Part shown: in pieces, positions 33,757 through 43,098 of the stretch | How positions within the stretch are numbered: position 1 is the first letter of the stretch | Layout of the letters: every line of letters starts with the position of its first letter | From: Kutzneria sp. CA-103260 | GTDB taxonomy: Bacteria > Actinomycetota > Actinomycetes > Mycobacteriales > Pseudonocardiaceae | Assembly: GCF_018263855.1 (NCBI RefSeq) | Contig: NZ_CP073318.1 | Span: 5,952,001 to 6,016,000, forward strand | Direction: 5' to 3' | DNA length: 64,000 nt | The notes under the pieces: model-generated | Told to the model about the DNA's origin: nothing | The model's input: the letters and a program-made list of their open reading frames with translations, nothing else | Database searches by the model: none | Made by a program: the position numbers and the translations under genes

Positions 33757-35061
33757 TCACTGATGAACCGCGTGGAGGCGGTGATCCGCGGACGAGGTGA
33801 CACGAGCCAATGCCTGCGCCATCAGCTGCACGGTCTCCGCCACGTCGGCGGCGGTGGTGATGAGCGGCGGCATGACCATGATCGCGGTGCCCTGGGAGCG
33901 GATGATCAGCCCGCCGCGGCGCGCCTCGGCGACCACGGCGGACGCCGTCTCCTGCTCGTCCACCTCGATCGTGGCCACCAGCCCCAGCCCGCGGACGTCG
34001 ATCACCGACGGGTGGTCCTCCAGCTCCCGTAGACCCGACAGGAGCTCGCTGCCGCGCACTTTCGCGTTGCCCACGAGGCCCTCGTCCGCGATGACCTCGA
34101 GTGTCTCCGCGGCGACGGCACAAGCGACAGCGTGACCACTGGTGGTGTGCCCGTAGCGCAGTCCGCCGATCATTGGTTCGTGGCGGAAGGAGCCCTTGAT
34201 CTCGGGGGTTGTCGACACCGCCGCGAGCGGCACGTACCCGCCGCTGATCCCCTTGCTCATGGTCACCAGGTCCGGGGTGACTCCGTCGTGGTCAAACCCG
34301 AACATCCGCCCGGTGCGCCCGAATCCGCAGAACACCTCGTCCAGGACGAGCAGCGTGCCGTACTGGTCGCACAACCGCCGCAGCTCGGTGAGGAAGCCCG
34401 CGGGCAACACGATGCCGCCGCCGACGTTGAGCAGTGGCTCGACCATCACGGCCGCGGCGGGTGGGCCGGCGGCGAGGGCCGTGGCGAACGCGCCGGCCAA
34501 GGCCTCCGCGCCCCCGGCCGAACGCAGCTCGCGTGGCGGTACCGGGAGCCGCACGTGGTCGATGGGAAACGGTGCGGCCCAGTCGCTGGCGTTCGACGGC
34601 AGCCCTGACAGCTTCTGGGCCAAGGCGGTCGAGCCGTGGTAGCCGGCCTGGAAGGTGATCACCCGGTCGCGCGGGGCGCCCATGTTGCGCCAGTACTGGC
34701 TCACGATCCGCATCGCGGCCTCTGTCGCTTCGGAACCGCTGTTGACCAGGAACGTCTCCCCCAGGTCGCCGGGGAGCAGCCGGGCGAGCCCGGCCGCCAG
34801 TGCCTCCGCGGCGGGGTGCGTGAACGCGCTCAGTTCGAAGTGCGCCAGCTGTTCGAGCTGCCGGGCCGCGGCCTGCAGCAGGCGCGGGTGGCCGTGCCCG
34901 CAGGAGGCGTTCATCATCCCGGAGATCCCGTCCACGTACCAGGTTCCGTCCGCGTCCCGTACCCGAGTGCCGCGCCCTTCGACCATGACCACGGGGTCGG
35001 TCGCCGCGGCGACCGGCGTCCACGGCCGCCAGAAGGTGCTGGTGGGCGTTGCAGAGCTCAT
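33757..35061 (-). CDS. class III PLP aminotransferase, candidate 5'-aldehyde nucleoside aminotransferase
   Basis: A 434-aa protein with a good AGGAG site. It has the class III marks: 'FLVNSGSEATEAAMRI', 'TFQAGYHGSTALAQKLSG', the Asp in 'LLVLDEVFCGFGRTGRMFGF', and the PLP lysine in 'LVTMSKGISGGYVPLAAV'. Such enzymes move an amino group onto an aldehyde or ketone. In pseudouridimycin biosynthesis an aminotransferase (PumG) converts the 5'-aldehyde of pseudouridine, made by a GMC oxidoreductase, into 5'-aminopseudouridine. A GMC enzyme and a TruD-type synthase are present in the right arm, so the same role is the leading hypothesis. Alternatives are a diamino acid or omega-amino acid building block. 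Confidence 0.88.
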   Translation of the reverse strand: MSSATPTSTFWRPWTPVAAATDPVVMVEGRGTRVRDADGTWYVDGISGMMNASCGHGHPRLLQAAARQLEQLAHFELSAFTHPAAEALAAGLARLLPGDLGETFLVNSGSEATEAAMRIVSQYWRNMGAPRDRVITFQAGYHGSTALAQKLSGLPSNASDWAAPFPIDHVRLPVPPRELRSAGGAEALAGAFATALAAGPPAAAVMVEPLLNVGGGIVLPAGFLTELRRLCDQYGTLLVLDEVFCGFGRTGRMFGFDHDGVTPDLVTMSKGISGGYVPLAAVSTTPEIKGSFRHEPMIGGLRYGHTTSGHAVACAVAAETLEVIADEGLVGNAKVRGSELLSGLRELEDHPSVIDVRGLGLVATIEVDEQETASAVVAEARRGGLIIRSQGTAIMVMPPLITTAADVAETVQLMAQALARVTSSADHRLHAVHQ

Positions 35062-35109
35062 ACAGATCTCCTGGCGTAGTGGTGGGCGCGCCGGTCGGCC
35101 GGACTCGGG

Positions 35110-36273
35110 TCAGATGCCCAGGCGACGTTTGGCGTCGGCGAAGAACGGGATGTGCCGGTAGTCCCCGGTTTCGGCGTCGAAGTCGGTGTACCGGTTGGCA
35201 AGGGCGAGGAGTTGGGCCTTCACGTGTTCCACCGGGTGCGCGTGGACGAGACGCTCGACGTCGGTGATCTCCTTGAGGAAGGCGCGAAGCACGTCGGGCA
35301 GCTCCGGCCTGAGGTGGATTCGGCCGTCGATCACCGCGATTCCACCCGCTTCGATCAGATAGGTGAACAACAGCTGGGAGGCGACAGCGTCGTAGTTCGG
35401 CCGAGCCTTCCCCTCAACCGAGTACCGCAGCAGGCGCTCGGCGAGGACGAACTGGTAGGCCAGCGCGGACATCCGCGGGTCGAGTCGGTCGTCGTCGAGG
35501 CACGCCAGCATGGACGAAACGTCCGTGCGCAACTCCTCCAGCCCTGCCAGCGCCTTCGACTTCTTGGCCGGCAGGTACTCGGGAATCGGCATGTCGCCCT
35601 GGCGATGGTGGTACTCGTGCAGGTGCACCCACCACGCCGACGCCGCCTCCAGGGCGGTCTCGTCCGCGACGCGGACGAGCGGGAACGCCTCAGGGTCGAC
35701 GATCTCGGCGAGCAGCTTGCGGGTGATCCGCAGGTGCCGTTCGACGAACTTGTCGATGAAGTAGAAGACCAGGTCCTCAGGCTCCTGCGAGCCGTCGAGG
35801 TGGTTTTCCGGGAAAAGTGCGACCACGGTCCGTGCGGCGAACCCGGTGGACATCCGTTCGATGACGACCGGCATAGTCGGGCTCGGGTAGTGCTCGGCCA
35901 GGCGCGAGTCGGTGTGCAGCGTGCGATAAGTCAGGTACTCCAAGGACAACGACGGGAAGTAAGACGCATCGAACAACCCGAAGATGGTGTTCTCGGCTGA
36001 GGCGTTGACCAACGCCTTCGTTCGCGACAGCCGCCCACCCAGGGTGAATTCCCTCAGGTCGTCGACGAGCGCCCGCACCACCGGGCGCGCCGCGAGCGCG
36101 GGTGAACCGGCCAGCTGATCGGCGAGATCGGCGAGGAAACCCGGCTCGCGGAAATCGCTCCGTTGCCCGTGCACCCGCTCACGTAACCGGTTCACCTCGT
36201 CGACGATCCGGTCAACGTCGAACGAAGCGGCCCCGCTGGGGTCGGCCTGAGTAGTGGCCGTTCGCGCGCTCAC
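35110..36273 (-). CDS. unrecognised protein with gluzincin-like HExxH...EExxxD signature
   Basis: A 387-aa protein with a GTG start overlapping the stop of the next upstream gene (GTGA). I do not recognise the family with certainty. Residues 219-223 read H-E-Y-H-H, an HExxH zinc motif, and 23 residues later comes E246-E-L-R-T-D251, like the EExxAD motif that supplies the third ligand in dipeptidyl-peptidase-III-type gluzincins. The rest is mostly helical ('FYFIDKFVERHLRITRKLLA'). There is no signal peptide, so it acts in the cytoplasm. A zinc hydrolase or an oxygenase accessory are both possible. Tight coupling to the heme-oxygenase-like gene suggests the two act on the same intermediate. Confidence 0.6.
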   Translation of the reverse strand: MSARTATTQADPSGAASFDVDRIVDEVNRLRERVHGQRSDFREPGFLADLADQLAGSPALAARPVVRALVDDLREFTLGGRLSRTKALVNASAENTIFGLFDASYFPSLSLEYLTYRTLHTDSRLAEHYPSPTMPVVIERMSTGFAARTVVALFPENHLDGSQEPEDLVFYFIDKFVERHLRITRKLLAEIVDPEAFPLVRVADETALEAASAWWVHLHEYHHRQGDMPIPEYLPAKKSKALAGLEELRTDVSSMLACLDDDRLDPRMSALAYQFVLAERLLRYSVEGKARPNYDAVASQLLFTYLIEAGGIAVIDGRIHLRPELPDVLRAFLKEITDVERLVHAHPVEHVKAQLLALANRYTDFDAETGDYRHIPFFADAKRRLGI

Positions 36274-37073
36274 CTGAGCGCACCCACCAGTGCGGAGTCG
36301 AAGTCATTGAGCGCCCTGGCCCAGTTTCCGGTGTACTCCAGCGCCAGCCGCTCGAACTCCGCTCGCTGATCCTCGGTGACCACCATGGCGGTCATGCCGG
36401 TCTCATGGTCACTCACCGAGCTGGCGTGCGAGGTCTCGGCCTTGATGTGGGAGTCGATCCAGTCCAGTGCGCCCGGATCTCCGTACAGTTTGGTGTCCCC
36501 CAGGTCGACCTTGGTGTAGACGCGGCGGAAAGCGACGGCGATGTCAAGCGCGATCGCCTCGACCACACGCAGTTGCACAGCGGCACCGAGCGGCTCCTCG
36601 GCGAGCCGCCGCATGTTCGCGATCAGTGCGGCAACCCCGTCGGTCGTAGCGGCCGCGGCCGTGGCCTCGGCCGGCGAAACAGCGTTCGCGAGCGGTGCGA
36701 CGATCGAGTCCGCCCACCAAACGTAGTGCACACCGTCCGCCCCCTTGGGCGAGACCGCGGCGAACTCGGGGGCGAGGTTGGCCATGTCATCACCGATGAC
36801 CTGGTAGGCGGTCTGGTATGCGCCCAGCACCTCGCGGTCGGGCTCGGTACCGGTGCTGAACTCGCGGGCCAGCAAACCGAGGCTGGCGACGGTGGTGAAC
36901 ATGAACGCGCGGGTCATCGCCTGCCACTGCAACGCGATGCGCAGTCCAGCGACTGGTTCCACGCGCTCGACGGACCGGGCGTCGGCGAAGAACCGATTGT
37001 CCGGGCGGACCAGGCCCGCATCGGCGATGATCTGGGTGATGCGGTCCTCGAACGACATGGTGTAGGTGCTCAT
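36270..37073 (-). CDS. heme-oxygenase-like fold protein, putative nonheme diiron oxidase
   Basis: A 267-aa, mainly helical protein. Late in the chain comes W205-I-D-S-H209-I-K-A-E213-T-S-H216, the H-x3-D/E-x2-H pattern of the TenA/PqqC/heme-oxygenase-like iron enzymes, and an earlier helix carries E172 ('VVEAIALDIAVAFRRVY'). Members of this group (UndA, BesC, SznF) perform N-oxygenation, C-C cleavage and desaturation. Pseudouridimycin carries an N-hydroxyl, so an N-oxygenase is attractive but unproven. It begins 3 nt after the half-C-A-T synthetase and overlaps the gluzincin-like gene. The full ligand set should be checked in a structure model; a non-oxidase member of the fold remains possible. 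Confidence 0.5.
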   Translation of the reverse strand: MSTYTMSFEDRITQIIADAGLVRPDNRFFADARSVERVEPVAGLRIALQWQAMTRAFMFTTVASLGLLAREFSTGTEPDREVLGAYQTAYQVIGDDMANLAPEFAAVSPKGADGVHYVWWADSIVAPLANAVSPAEATAAAATTDGVAALIANMRRLAEEPLGAAVQLRVVEAIALDIAVAFRRVYTKVDLGDTKLYGDPGALDWIDSHIKAETSHASSVSDHETGMTAMVVTEDQRAEFERLALEYTGNWARALNDFDSALVGALR

Positions 37074-37076
37074 CGA

Positions 37077-39470
37077 CTACCTTGCTGGGGTTGGGGAAGT
37101 GGACGGGAGAGTCACGCTGGTTCGTGCCTCCGCCACGATGGCCGCGATACCGCGCACCGTCGGGGCGCCGAACATCTGGCTCATGGCAGCCTGCACGCCG
37201 AGCTCGGTACGCAGGCGGTTACGCAGTCGCATCAGCCGCAGGGAGTTACCGCCAAGATCGAAGAAGTCCGCGTCCGCGGTCGCGACGCGGACACCGAGCA
37301 CGTCGGCGAAGATCTTCGCGACGGCGGCCTCAACGGGTGGGAGAGGCTGGGCCCCCGGTGCGTCCGCCGAATCGCCCGAGGTCGGCCAACATGCCATCAG
37401 AGCGGGCCGGTCGACCTTCAGGTTGACGGTCAACGGCAACTCGTCGACCTGCTGGAAGTACGCGGGAACCAGGTAGTCGGGAAGCTCCAGGTGCAAGTCC
37501 GCGCGAATGGCCGGCACGTCCAACCGGCTGTCCGCGGTAAAGAACGCGCACAGGCTCGTGGTCGCGTCCTCGTCCCTGCGCGCCAACACGACCACGCTTC
37601 GGACGCCAGGCAGCCGGGCCAGCTGGTGCTCGATCTCCCCGAGCTCCACCCGATGGCCACGCACCTTCACCTGATCATCCCGCCGACCCAGGAACTCCAG
37701 CTGTCCTTCGGCGTTGAGCAGCGCGATGTCGCCGGTGCGATACAGGCGCCCAGGATTTCCCACCGCTCCGGTGAATGCGGCGGCATCGAGCTCCGAGTGG
37801 TTCAAGTAGCCGGTACACAGGCCGTCTCCTCCGACGTGCAGCTCGCCCGGAACACCGACCGGTTGCGGACTGCCGTCCTGGTCGAGCACCCAGGCCGTGG
37901 AGTTCGCGATCGGCCTGCCGATCGGCACACGCTCGGTGTGGGCGTGGGCGTGGGTGACGCGGTACGCGACCGAGAAGGTCGTGTTCTCCGTCGGGCCGTA
38001 GACGTGCGTGAAACTGCTCCGAGGGCAGGCCTGTACCGCCGTGGCGACGTGCCGCGCGGACGCGAACTCACCGCCGAAGAGCACCTGACAGCCGTCAAGA
38101 ACCGACGCATCCTCCTCGACCAACTGGTTGAACAATGCCGTGGTGAGAAAGAGCGTGTTGACCCCGTGACGCGTGATCGCCGCGGCGAGTTCCGCCGCGC
38201 CGAGCACTGTGTGGTCCGACGGGAGCACGAGCTCGCCACCGTTGAGCAGTGCACCCCAGAATTCGAACGTCGTGGCGTCGAACGCGATCGCGCCCGTCTG
38301 CAGGATGGTGGTCTCGGGCGTCAGGTCGACGTAGCCGGTGTTCCGGACCAACCTCACCACAGCGCGGTGACTGACCACAACTCCCTTCGGCCGCCCTGTC
38401 GTGCCGGACGTGTACATCACGTAGGCGGCGTCCTCCGGTCGGACGGCGAGAGTGGGCAGCTCGGCCTGCGGCGGCTCGAGTGTGCTGATATCGAGAGTCG
38501 GGACGGGCGCCGTCACCGCCGGGTCGTCCACCAGCAGGATGACCGCGCCGCTGTCGTCGACCAGCAGGTCCCGCCGGGCGGTGGGAACCCCGAGGTCGAT
38601 CGGGACAAACACCGCACCGAGCCGCAGTACGCCGAGAAGTGCCGCGATCATCGACGGTGACTTGCGAAGCTGGAGCGCAACGCGGTCACCGGGTTGCACC
38701 CCCCTGGCGAGCAGCGCACTCGCCACCTCGACGGCCCGCGACAGCAGCTGGACGTAGGTGAGCGACCCGTCGTCGTGGCTCACCGCGACGCATTCAGCTC
38801 GCCGCATGGCCACACCGGCGAAGAGCTCGAAGATCGAAGCGTCACGCGGGTAGGGTGCGCGGGTGTCGTTGATGGCTGTCCACTGACCTCGTTCGGCGGC
38901 GGACAACAGTTGCGCTTCGCCGATCGTCGTGGCCGGCTGCAGGACGTCGATCCGCAGCAGGTTCTCAAGATGGCACAACAGACGCTCGACGAAGTCCGCG
39001 GTGTGCACGTGCTCATGGAAATCAGCGCGCAACGTGATGCCGGTCGACGTCTTCACTTTCGAGATCGTCAGGTCACCCGCAGCTGGGCCGGCGGGTTCGC
39101 CGTAGGAGTAGTTGAATTTGGCGTCATGGGGCGCGCTCGTGGCGTCAGACAGCTTGGCGAGTTCCACGGCCACGGTGCCGCGATGCTGCTCAAGCGACAG
39201 GTCGGCCGGCATCTCAGCCGTGATGGACGAGATGGATCCGCTGCGGAGAACACCCATGCGGAAAGATCTTCCACCGGAGTACTTGCTCGCGAGGACCAGA
39301 GCGGCCGCAACAACAAAACTGTCCGCGTCAGGGGCGATCTGAGCGGACAGGTCAGCGGCAAGTGCACGCGTCCGGTGCGCGTTGACACAGTTGCCTGCGC
39401 GATTGCACACCGCACCGGCCGGGAGCGCCGATGGCACGGCGACGCTCGCGGCGTCTTCAGTGATGATCAT
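37077..39470 (-). CDS. nonribosomal peptide synthetase, half-condensation-A-T, first gene of left arm
   Basis: A 797-aa synthetase, ATG start with AAGGATG upstream. The first 200 residues resemble only the C-terminal half of a condensation domain ('FNYSYGEPAGPAAGDL', then 'LLSAAERGQWTAINDTRAPY' as the C-A linker). No HHxxxDG is present, so this part cannot condense alone. The adenylation domain (about 215-700) has 'YVMYTSGTTGRPKGVVV' and 'YRTGDIALL', and the carrier has Ser743 in 'FFDLGGNSLRLMRL'. The pocket read by hand is D-A-F-(A/T)-L-G-V-T-F, nearest to valine-type codes, with low certainty. It is the promoter-proximal gene of the left arm and ends three bases before the heme-oxygenase-like gene. 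Confidence 0.85.
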   Translation of the reverse strand: MIITEDAASVAVPSALPAGAVCNRAGNCVNAHRTRALAADLSAQIAPDADSFVVAAALVLASKYSGGRSFRMGVLRSGSISSITAEMPADLSLEQHRGTVAVELAKLSDATSAPHDAKFNYSYGEPAGPAAGDLTISKVKTSTGITLRADFHEHVHTADFVERLLCHLENLLRIDVLQPATTIGEAQLLSAAERGQWTAINDTRAPYPRDASIFELFAGVAMRRAECVAVSHDDGSLTYVQLLSRAVEVASALLARGVQPGDRVALQLRKSPSMIAALLGVLRLGAVFVPIDLGVPTARRDLLVDDSGAVILLVDDPAVTAPVPTLDISTLEPPQAELPTLAVRPEDAAYVMYTSGTTGRPKGVVVSHRAVVRLVRNTGYVDLTPETTILQTGAIAFDATTFEFWGALLNGGELVLPSDHTVLGAAELAAAITRHGVNTLFLTTALFNQLVEEDASVLDGCQVLFGGEFASARHVATAVQACPRSSFTHVYGPTENTTFSVAYRVTHAHAHTERVPIGRPIANSTAWVLDQDGSPQPVGVPGELHVGGDGLCTGYLNHSELDAAAFTGAVGNPGRLYRTGDIALLNAEGQLEFLGRRDDQVKVRGHRVELGEIEHQLARLPGVRSVVVLARRDEDATTSLCAFFTADSRLDVPAIRADLHLELPDYLVPAYFQQVDELPLTVNLKVDRPALMACWPTSGDSADAPGAQPLPPVEAAVAKIFADVLGVRVATADADFFDLGGNSLRLMRLRNRLRTELGVQAAMSQMFGAPTVRGIAAIVAEARTSVTLPSTSPTPAR

Positions 39471-40514
39471 TTCGTCATCCTTTGGCTAAGTGCACGGCTC
39501 ACTGCCAGATGAATTCATCGCGGAAGTACTCCGCTGCGCAGCAGAAAGCCCGACTCTCGTAGAGGACCGCGCGCCTGAACGAAACAAGTCAGCCAAACCT
39601 GCACAGAGGAAGCGAACGCGTTCGGCGCACGGAGTCTCGACCCGGCTCCCACAGGGCGATGCCCACGCCGAACCATTTCGAGGGCGGTCACGCCGCCGGG
39701 GAAACGCGCAGCTCAAGGCGTGCGGTTACCACACACCGAGCAACCGCCTCCATCGTCAGCGAGGCAGCGAGCCCGTCAGCACGACGCGCTTCCCGGAGCA
39801 TGGCCGGGCAGAACTCGTGGCGCTCTCATCAACAGGCAGTTCAAGACTGACCCCCCCGGTCGTCAAAACTTCCTCGAATCCGGACAACCCTGTCCGACTT
39901 CGCAACTCCAAACTGGAGTGCGGCCTGGATGCGAACTCAGTGTCCGCTCTGATCGACAACGTAGCCATAATCGTTATACCTGGCGTCTGCGGACTTGTCC
40001 AGCCGTTACCAGACTTCCCTGGCAGAGCACCGAACCGCCTGCTGCGACAGCAGCGTGGCCAACCGTGAAATCAGGGCTGGACTCAGCACCGAGTCTGGTG
40101 CATGATCGGCCTATGACCGATGTGGACGCTCGACGTCAACGTCGTCAGCTGGGGGGATCAAACGGGCGTGGTAACCACCCCCTGCTGGCGTGCCCTGCAC
40201 TGCCATGCCGAACTTCTCGATCATCGGTCTCATCACAGAGATGATCTTCCTGTTTCACCGGCCGGATCTGGCCTTCTCCGTGTCTGAACCAGCGGGATAG
40301 TGGCCGGACAGGTTCGCACTCAACGCGTTCGCGAATACCGGCATGGGCGTTGCTGAGACATTCAGGTTCCGCTGACCCAAGCTGGTCAGCAGGTATTTCT
40401 TTACGTCAAGGCCCTGTTTGTTGCACTACGGCGACCGCTGTCCACGGCAACGCCGACGATAGGCGTGGGCCGGGGTGTCAGGAAATGATCTGTGCGAATC
40501 TTGGGGGGATACGA
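39471..40514. other. 1,044-bp gene-free divergent promoter region
   Basis: Lies between the starts of the two biosynthetic arms. Short frames exist here (for example 39490-40068, + strand) but have no recognisable domain, no good ribosome site and poor actinobacterial codon bias, so I do not call genes. GC content is lower than in the flanking core genes by eye. It must contain at least two promoters. I could not pick convincing -35/-10 pairs or any regulator gene. Decayed coding remnants cannot be excluded. Confidence 0.6.
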
Positions 40515-42092
40515 GTGACGCCAAGTCGTCAAACCCACTACGACCACGTCGTGGTGGGCGCTGGATCGAGCGGCGCGGTACTGGCCGCCCGCCTGGCCTG
40601 TCTCACCGACCGCAGTGTCCTGCTCGTCGAGGCCGGCCCCGACTACCACGCCCGCTCTCTCCCGCCAGAACTGCGCAACGGACGAACACCCGCATTGGGC
40701 TCGCACGACTGGGGGTACACCCTCCGCGGACCCGGTGACCGGAATTTGTGGCTGCCACGCGGCAAGATCGTGGGTGGTTGTTCGGCTATCAACACCTGCA
40801 TCGCGCTCCGGCCGGAGCCGGGTGACTTCGACGACTGGCCATCCGGTGCGCAGACCTGGTCATGGGACCACGTTCTCGATGCCTTCACCGCCATCGAAAC
40901 CGATGCCGATCACGTCGAGTACCACCATGGCCGGTCCGGCGCGTTACCGGTGGCCAGGACACCCGTCGAGCAGATGACGTCGCTGTCCCGCAGCTTTCTT
41001 TCGGCGTGTGTGCGGGCGGGCCACGACCGAGTCGACGACCACAACGAACCTGGCACCAGCGGAGTCGGCGCCCTGCCCCTGAACCTCGGCGCCTCCCTTG
41101 AGAGGGTCTCCGCCGCGACCGCGTTCCTAGAGCCCGCTCGACTCCGGCCCAACCTCACGATCATGGCGCAGGCCACCGTCGACTCGCTCCTGTTCGCCGG
41201 GGACCGGGTGGTGGGCGTGCAGATCATCGCCGAGGGACGCGCCCACCGGATCGGAGCCGACGAGGTGACGGTCGCCGCAGGCGCGGTGGGCACCCCGGCC
41301 GTCTTGCTGAGGTCAGGCATCGGACCGGCAGCGGACCTTCGCGCTCTGGGCATCGACGTGGTCGCCGATCTGCCCGCCGTCGGAGCCAACCTCGCCGACC
41401 ACTCGCAGGTCCCGCTCCTGTGCGCGCCGGCATCCGGTGCCGTCGACACCTCCGCACCATGTGCCGAGGCGGTCCTCCGGTACACCTCCGACGGCTGGGG
41501 ACCGACCAACGACATGCAGCTCTGTCTGCTCAACCACGTCGAGATGAGCGCCTACGCACCGCACCTCGCGCACTTGTGCGAGAGCTCGCACGCTTTTGTG
41601 ATCACGGCCAACCTCATGCGACCGGATTCGCGCGGAACCGTGCGCCTCACCAGCCGTGACCCAGTCCGGCCTCCGGAGATCCGGCTCGACTACCTGGCGG
41701 CGGCATCCGACCGGATCCGGCTTCGCGAGGGACTGCGACTGGCACACCGCATCGCGGCCGACGAGGAGATGCGCGGGCACGTGCAGCGCGTGCTTGGGGC
41801 CGACGAGCTCACGTTCGCGGACGACGCGAGCGTAGATCGGTACGTCGCGCACCAAGTGCAGACCGCCCATCACCCCACTGGCACCGCGGCGATGTCGGCC
41901 GATCCCGGCTCCGGCGTCGTCGACAGCGCGTGCCGGGTCTTCGGCACCGAGGGACTGCGCGTGGCGGACGCGTCCATCATCCCGTCTTCTGTCCGAGCCA
42001 ACACCAACCTGACCTGCATGATGATCGGTGAGCGCGTAGCCAGGCTGCTTGCCGGAACCGCTCGAATGGAGTCGGTCGTTGAACGAGTTTGA
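40515..42092 (+). CDS. GMC-family FAD oxidoreductase, candidate nucleoside 5'-oxidase
   Basis: A 525-aa flavoprotein; the GTG at 40515 is chosen because a GGGGGG run (40503-40508) precedes it and the FAD motif follows at once ('YDHVVVGAGSSGAVLAARL'). The second GMC signature ('VTVAAGAVGTPAVLLRSGIG') and the C-terminal catalytic region ('TAHHPTGTAAM' and 'SSVRANTNLTCMMIG', with the His and Asn of the alcohol-oxidising centre) are intact. GMC enzymes oxidise primary alcohols. In pseudouridimycin biosynthesis a GMC enzyme (PumI) oxidises the 5'-hydroxyl of pseudouridine to an aldehyde. Being first in the cassette with the TruD gene makes the same job likely. It overlaps the TruD gene by 14 nt. 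Confidence 0.9.
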   Translation: MTPSRQTHYDHVVVGAGSSGAVLAARLACLTDRSVLLVEAGPDYHARSLPPELRNGRTPALGSHDWGYTLRGPGDRNLWLPRGKIVGGCSAINTCIALRPEPGDFDDWPSGAQTWSWDHVLDAFTAIETDADHVEYHHGRSGALPVARTPVEQMTSLSRSFLSACVRAGHDRVDDHNEPGTSGVGALPLNLGASLERVSAATAFLEPARLRPNLTIMAQATVDSLLFAGDRVVGVQIIAEGRAHRIGADEVTVAAGAVGTPAVLLRSGIGPAADLRALGIDVVADLPAVGANLADHSQVPLLCAPASGAVDTSAPCAEAVLRYTSDGWGPTNDMQLCLLNHVEMSAYAPHLAHLCESSHAFVITANLMRPDSRGTVRLTSRDPVRPPEIRLDYLAAASDRIRLREGLRLAHRIAADEEMRGHVQRVLGADELTFADDASVDRYVAHQVQTAHHPTGTAAMSADPGSGVVDSACRVFGTEGLRVADASIIPSSVRANTNLTCMMIGERVARLLAGTARMESVVERV

Positions 42093-43098
42093 GGTGAAGC
42101 ACATCCCGGACGACTTCCTCGTTCGCGAGAGCGTGGCGGTGCGCCAGACCCCGAGGGAGTCGGCGACCCATCGGTTGTTCCTGCTGCGCAAGTGTGGTTA
42201 CACCACGATGGAGGTCGTCAGAGCGATCGCGGCCGCGGCCGGCGTCACCGAGGGCTCAATCGGGTACTGCGGGCTCAAGGACGAGGACGGCGTCACCGAA
42301 CAGCTCATCTCGGCTCCGGTGGCCATTCCGATCCCCACGTCCGACGAAGCGGACGCGGGCACCGGCGGCCGTTGGTACACCACGCAGCACTACGGGTTCA
42401 CCAACACATCGCTGCGAGTCGGTCAGATGGAGGGCAACAGCTTCAAAGTTGTGCTGCGCAACATCGAACCCGAGCACTTCACCGGGTTCTTCGGTCGCAA
42501 GAAGATCAACTTCATGTTCCTGAACTACTTCGACACCCAGCGGTTCGGCGTTCCCAACGGCCCGCACCTCACGCACCTGGTCGGCGCGGCCATGCTCGAG
42601 GACCGCTGGGACGACGCCAGGAAGATTCTGATCGAGCTGAACTCCCCGGAGAGCGAGCTCGCCGCGGACTGGCCGGGACCGAGCCGCGACTTCTTCTTCC
42701 AGCTCGACGAACGGGTGACGTCCTTCTACCCGGCCGCACACGCCTCCTTCGCCTGGAACGAGAACCTCGCCGAGCTCGCGACGGCGACCGCCGGCGCCGA
42801 TGTCCGCCGGATCACCGTCGACGGGATCGACTTCACCTACGTCACCAAGTCCGCGGACGCGGCGCGCGTCCTGGCCAAGGCCTACGAGCTGCCGACCACG
42901 AAGTACAGGTTCGACGGCGGCGCGCCGGCGCGCTCGGCGTCGGTGCGAGCGACCGTGGCCCAGACGGTGATCGAGGTGGACGGCCGCGCGGACGACGAGT
43001 ACTTCCCCGGACGCAAGCGCGTCGAGCTCAGCTTCTTCCTGCCGTCGGGTTCGTACGCGACGGCGGCCATTAGGCAGCTCGCCGCGCAGGTCTCATGA
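42079..43098 (+). CDS. TruD-family pseudouridine synthase-like C-nucleoside synthase
   Basis: A 339-aa protein; the TTG at 42079 has GGAG eight bases upstream (42068-42071), while an ATG at 42049 lacks one. The TruD active-site motif is clear: G65-L-K-D68 in 'IGYCGLKDEDGVTEQ', with Asp68 matching the catalytic aspartate of E. coli TruD. The conserved 'FMFLNYFDTQRFGVPNGPHL' and the Asn-rich 'FTNTSLRVGQMEGNSFKV' are also present. TruD makes pseudouridine in tRNA, but TruD is uncommon in actinobacteria, and PumJ of the pseudouridimycin pathway is a TruD relative that supplies free pseudouridine. Its operon position between a GMC oxidase and a HAD phosphatase supports a biosynthetic role in forming the C-C glycosidic bond. 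Confidence 0.9.
   Translation: MNEFEVKHIPDDFLVRESVAVRQTPRESATHRLFLLRKCGYTTMEVVRAIAAAAGVTEGSIGYCGLKDEDGVTEQLISAPVAIPIPTSDEADAGTGGRWYTTQHYGFTNTSLRVGQMEGNSFKVVLRNIEPEHFTGFFGRKKINFMFLNYFDTQRFGVPNGPHLTHLVGAAMLEDRWDDARKILIELNSPESELAADWPGPSRDFFFQLDERVTSFYPAAHASFAWNENLAELATATAGADVRRITVDGIDFTYVTKSADAARVLAKAYELPTTKYRFDGGAPARSASVRATVAQTVIEVDGRADDEYFPGRKRVELSFFLPSGSYATAAIRQLAAQVS

Noticed and set aside
39490..40068. 192-codon + strand frame in the divergent region
   Set aside because: No ribosome site, no recognisable domain, unusual codon use; a gene is not supported.
42079..43098. TruD as an ordinary tRNA-modifying housekeeping gene
   Set aside because: It lies between, and overlaps, a GMC oxidase and a HAD phosphatase within a biosynthetic cluster, and actinobacteria rarely carry TruD; a biosynthetic role is more likely, though not proven.
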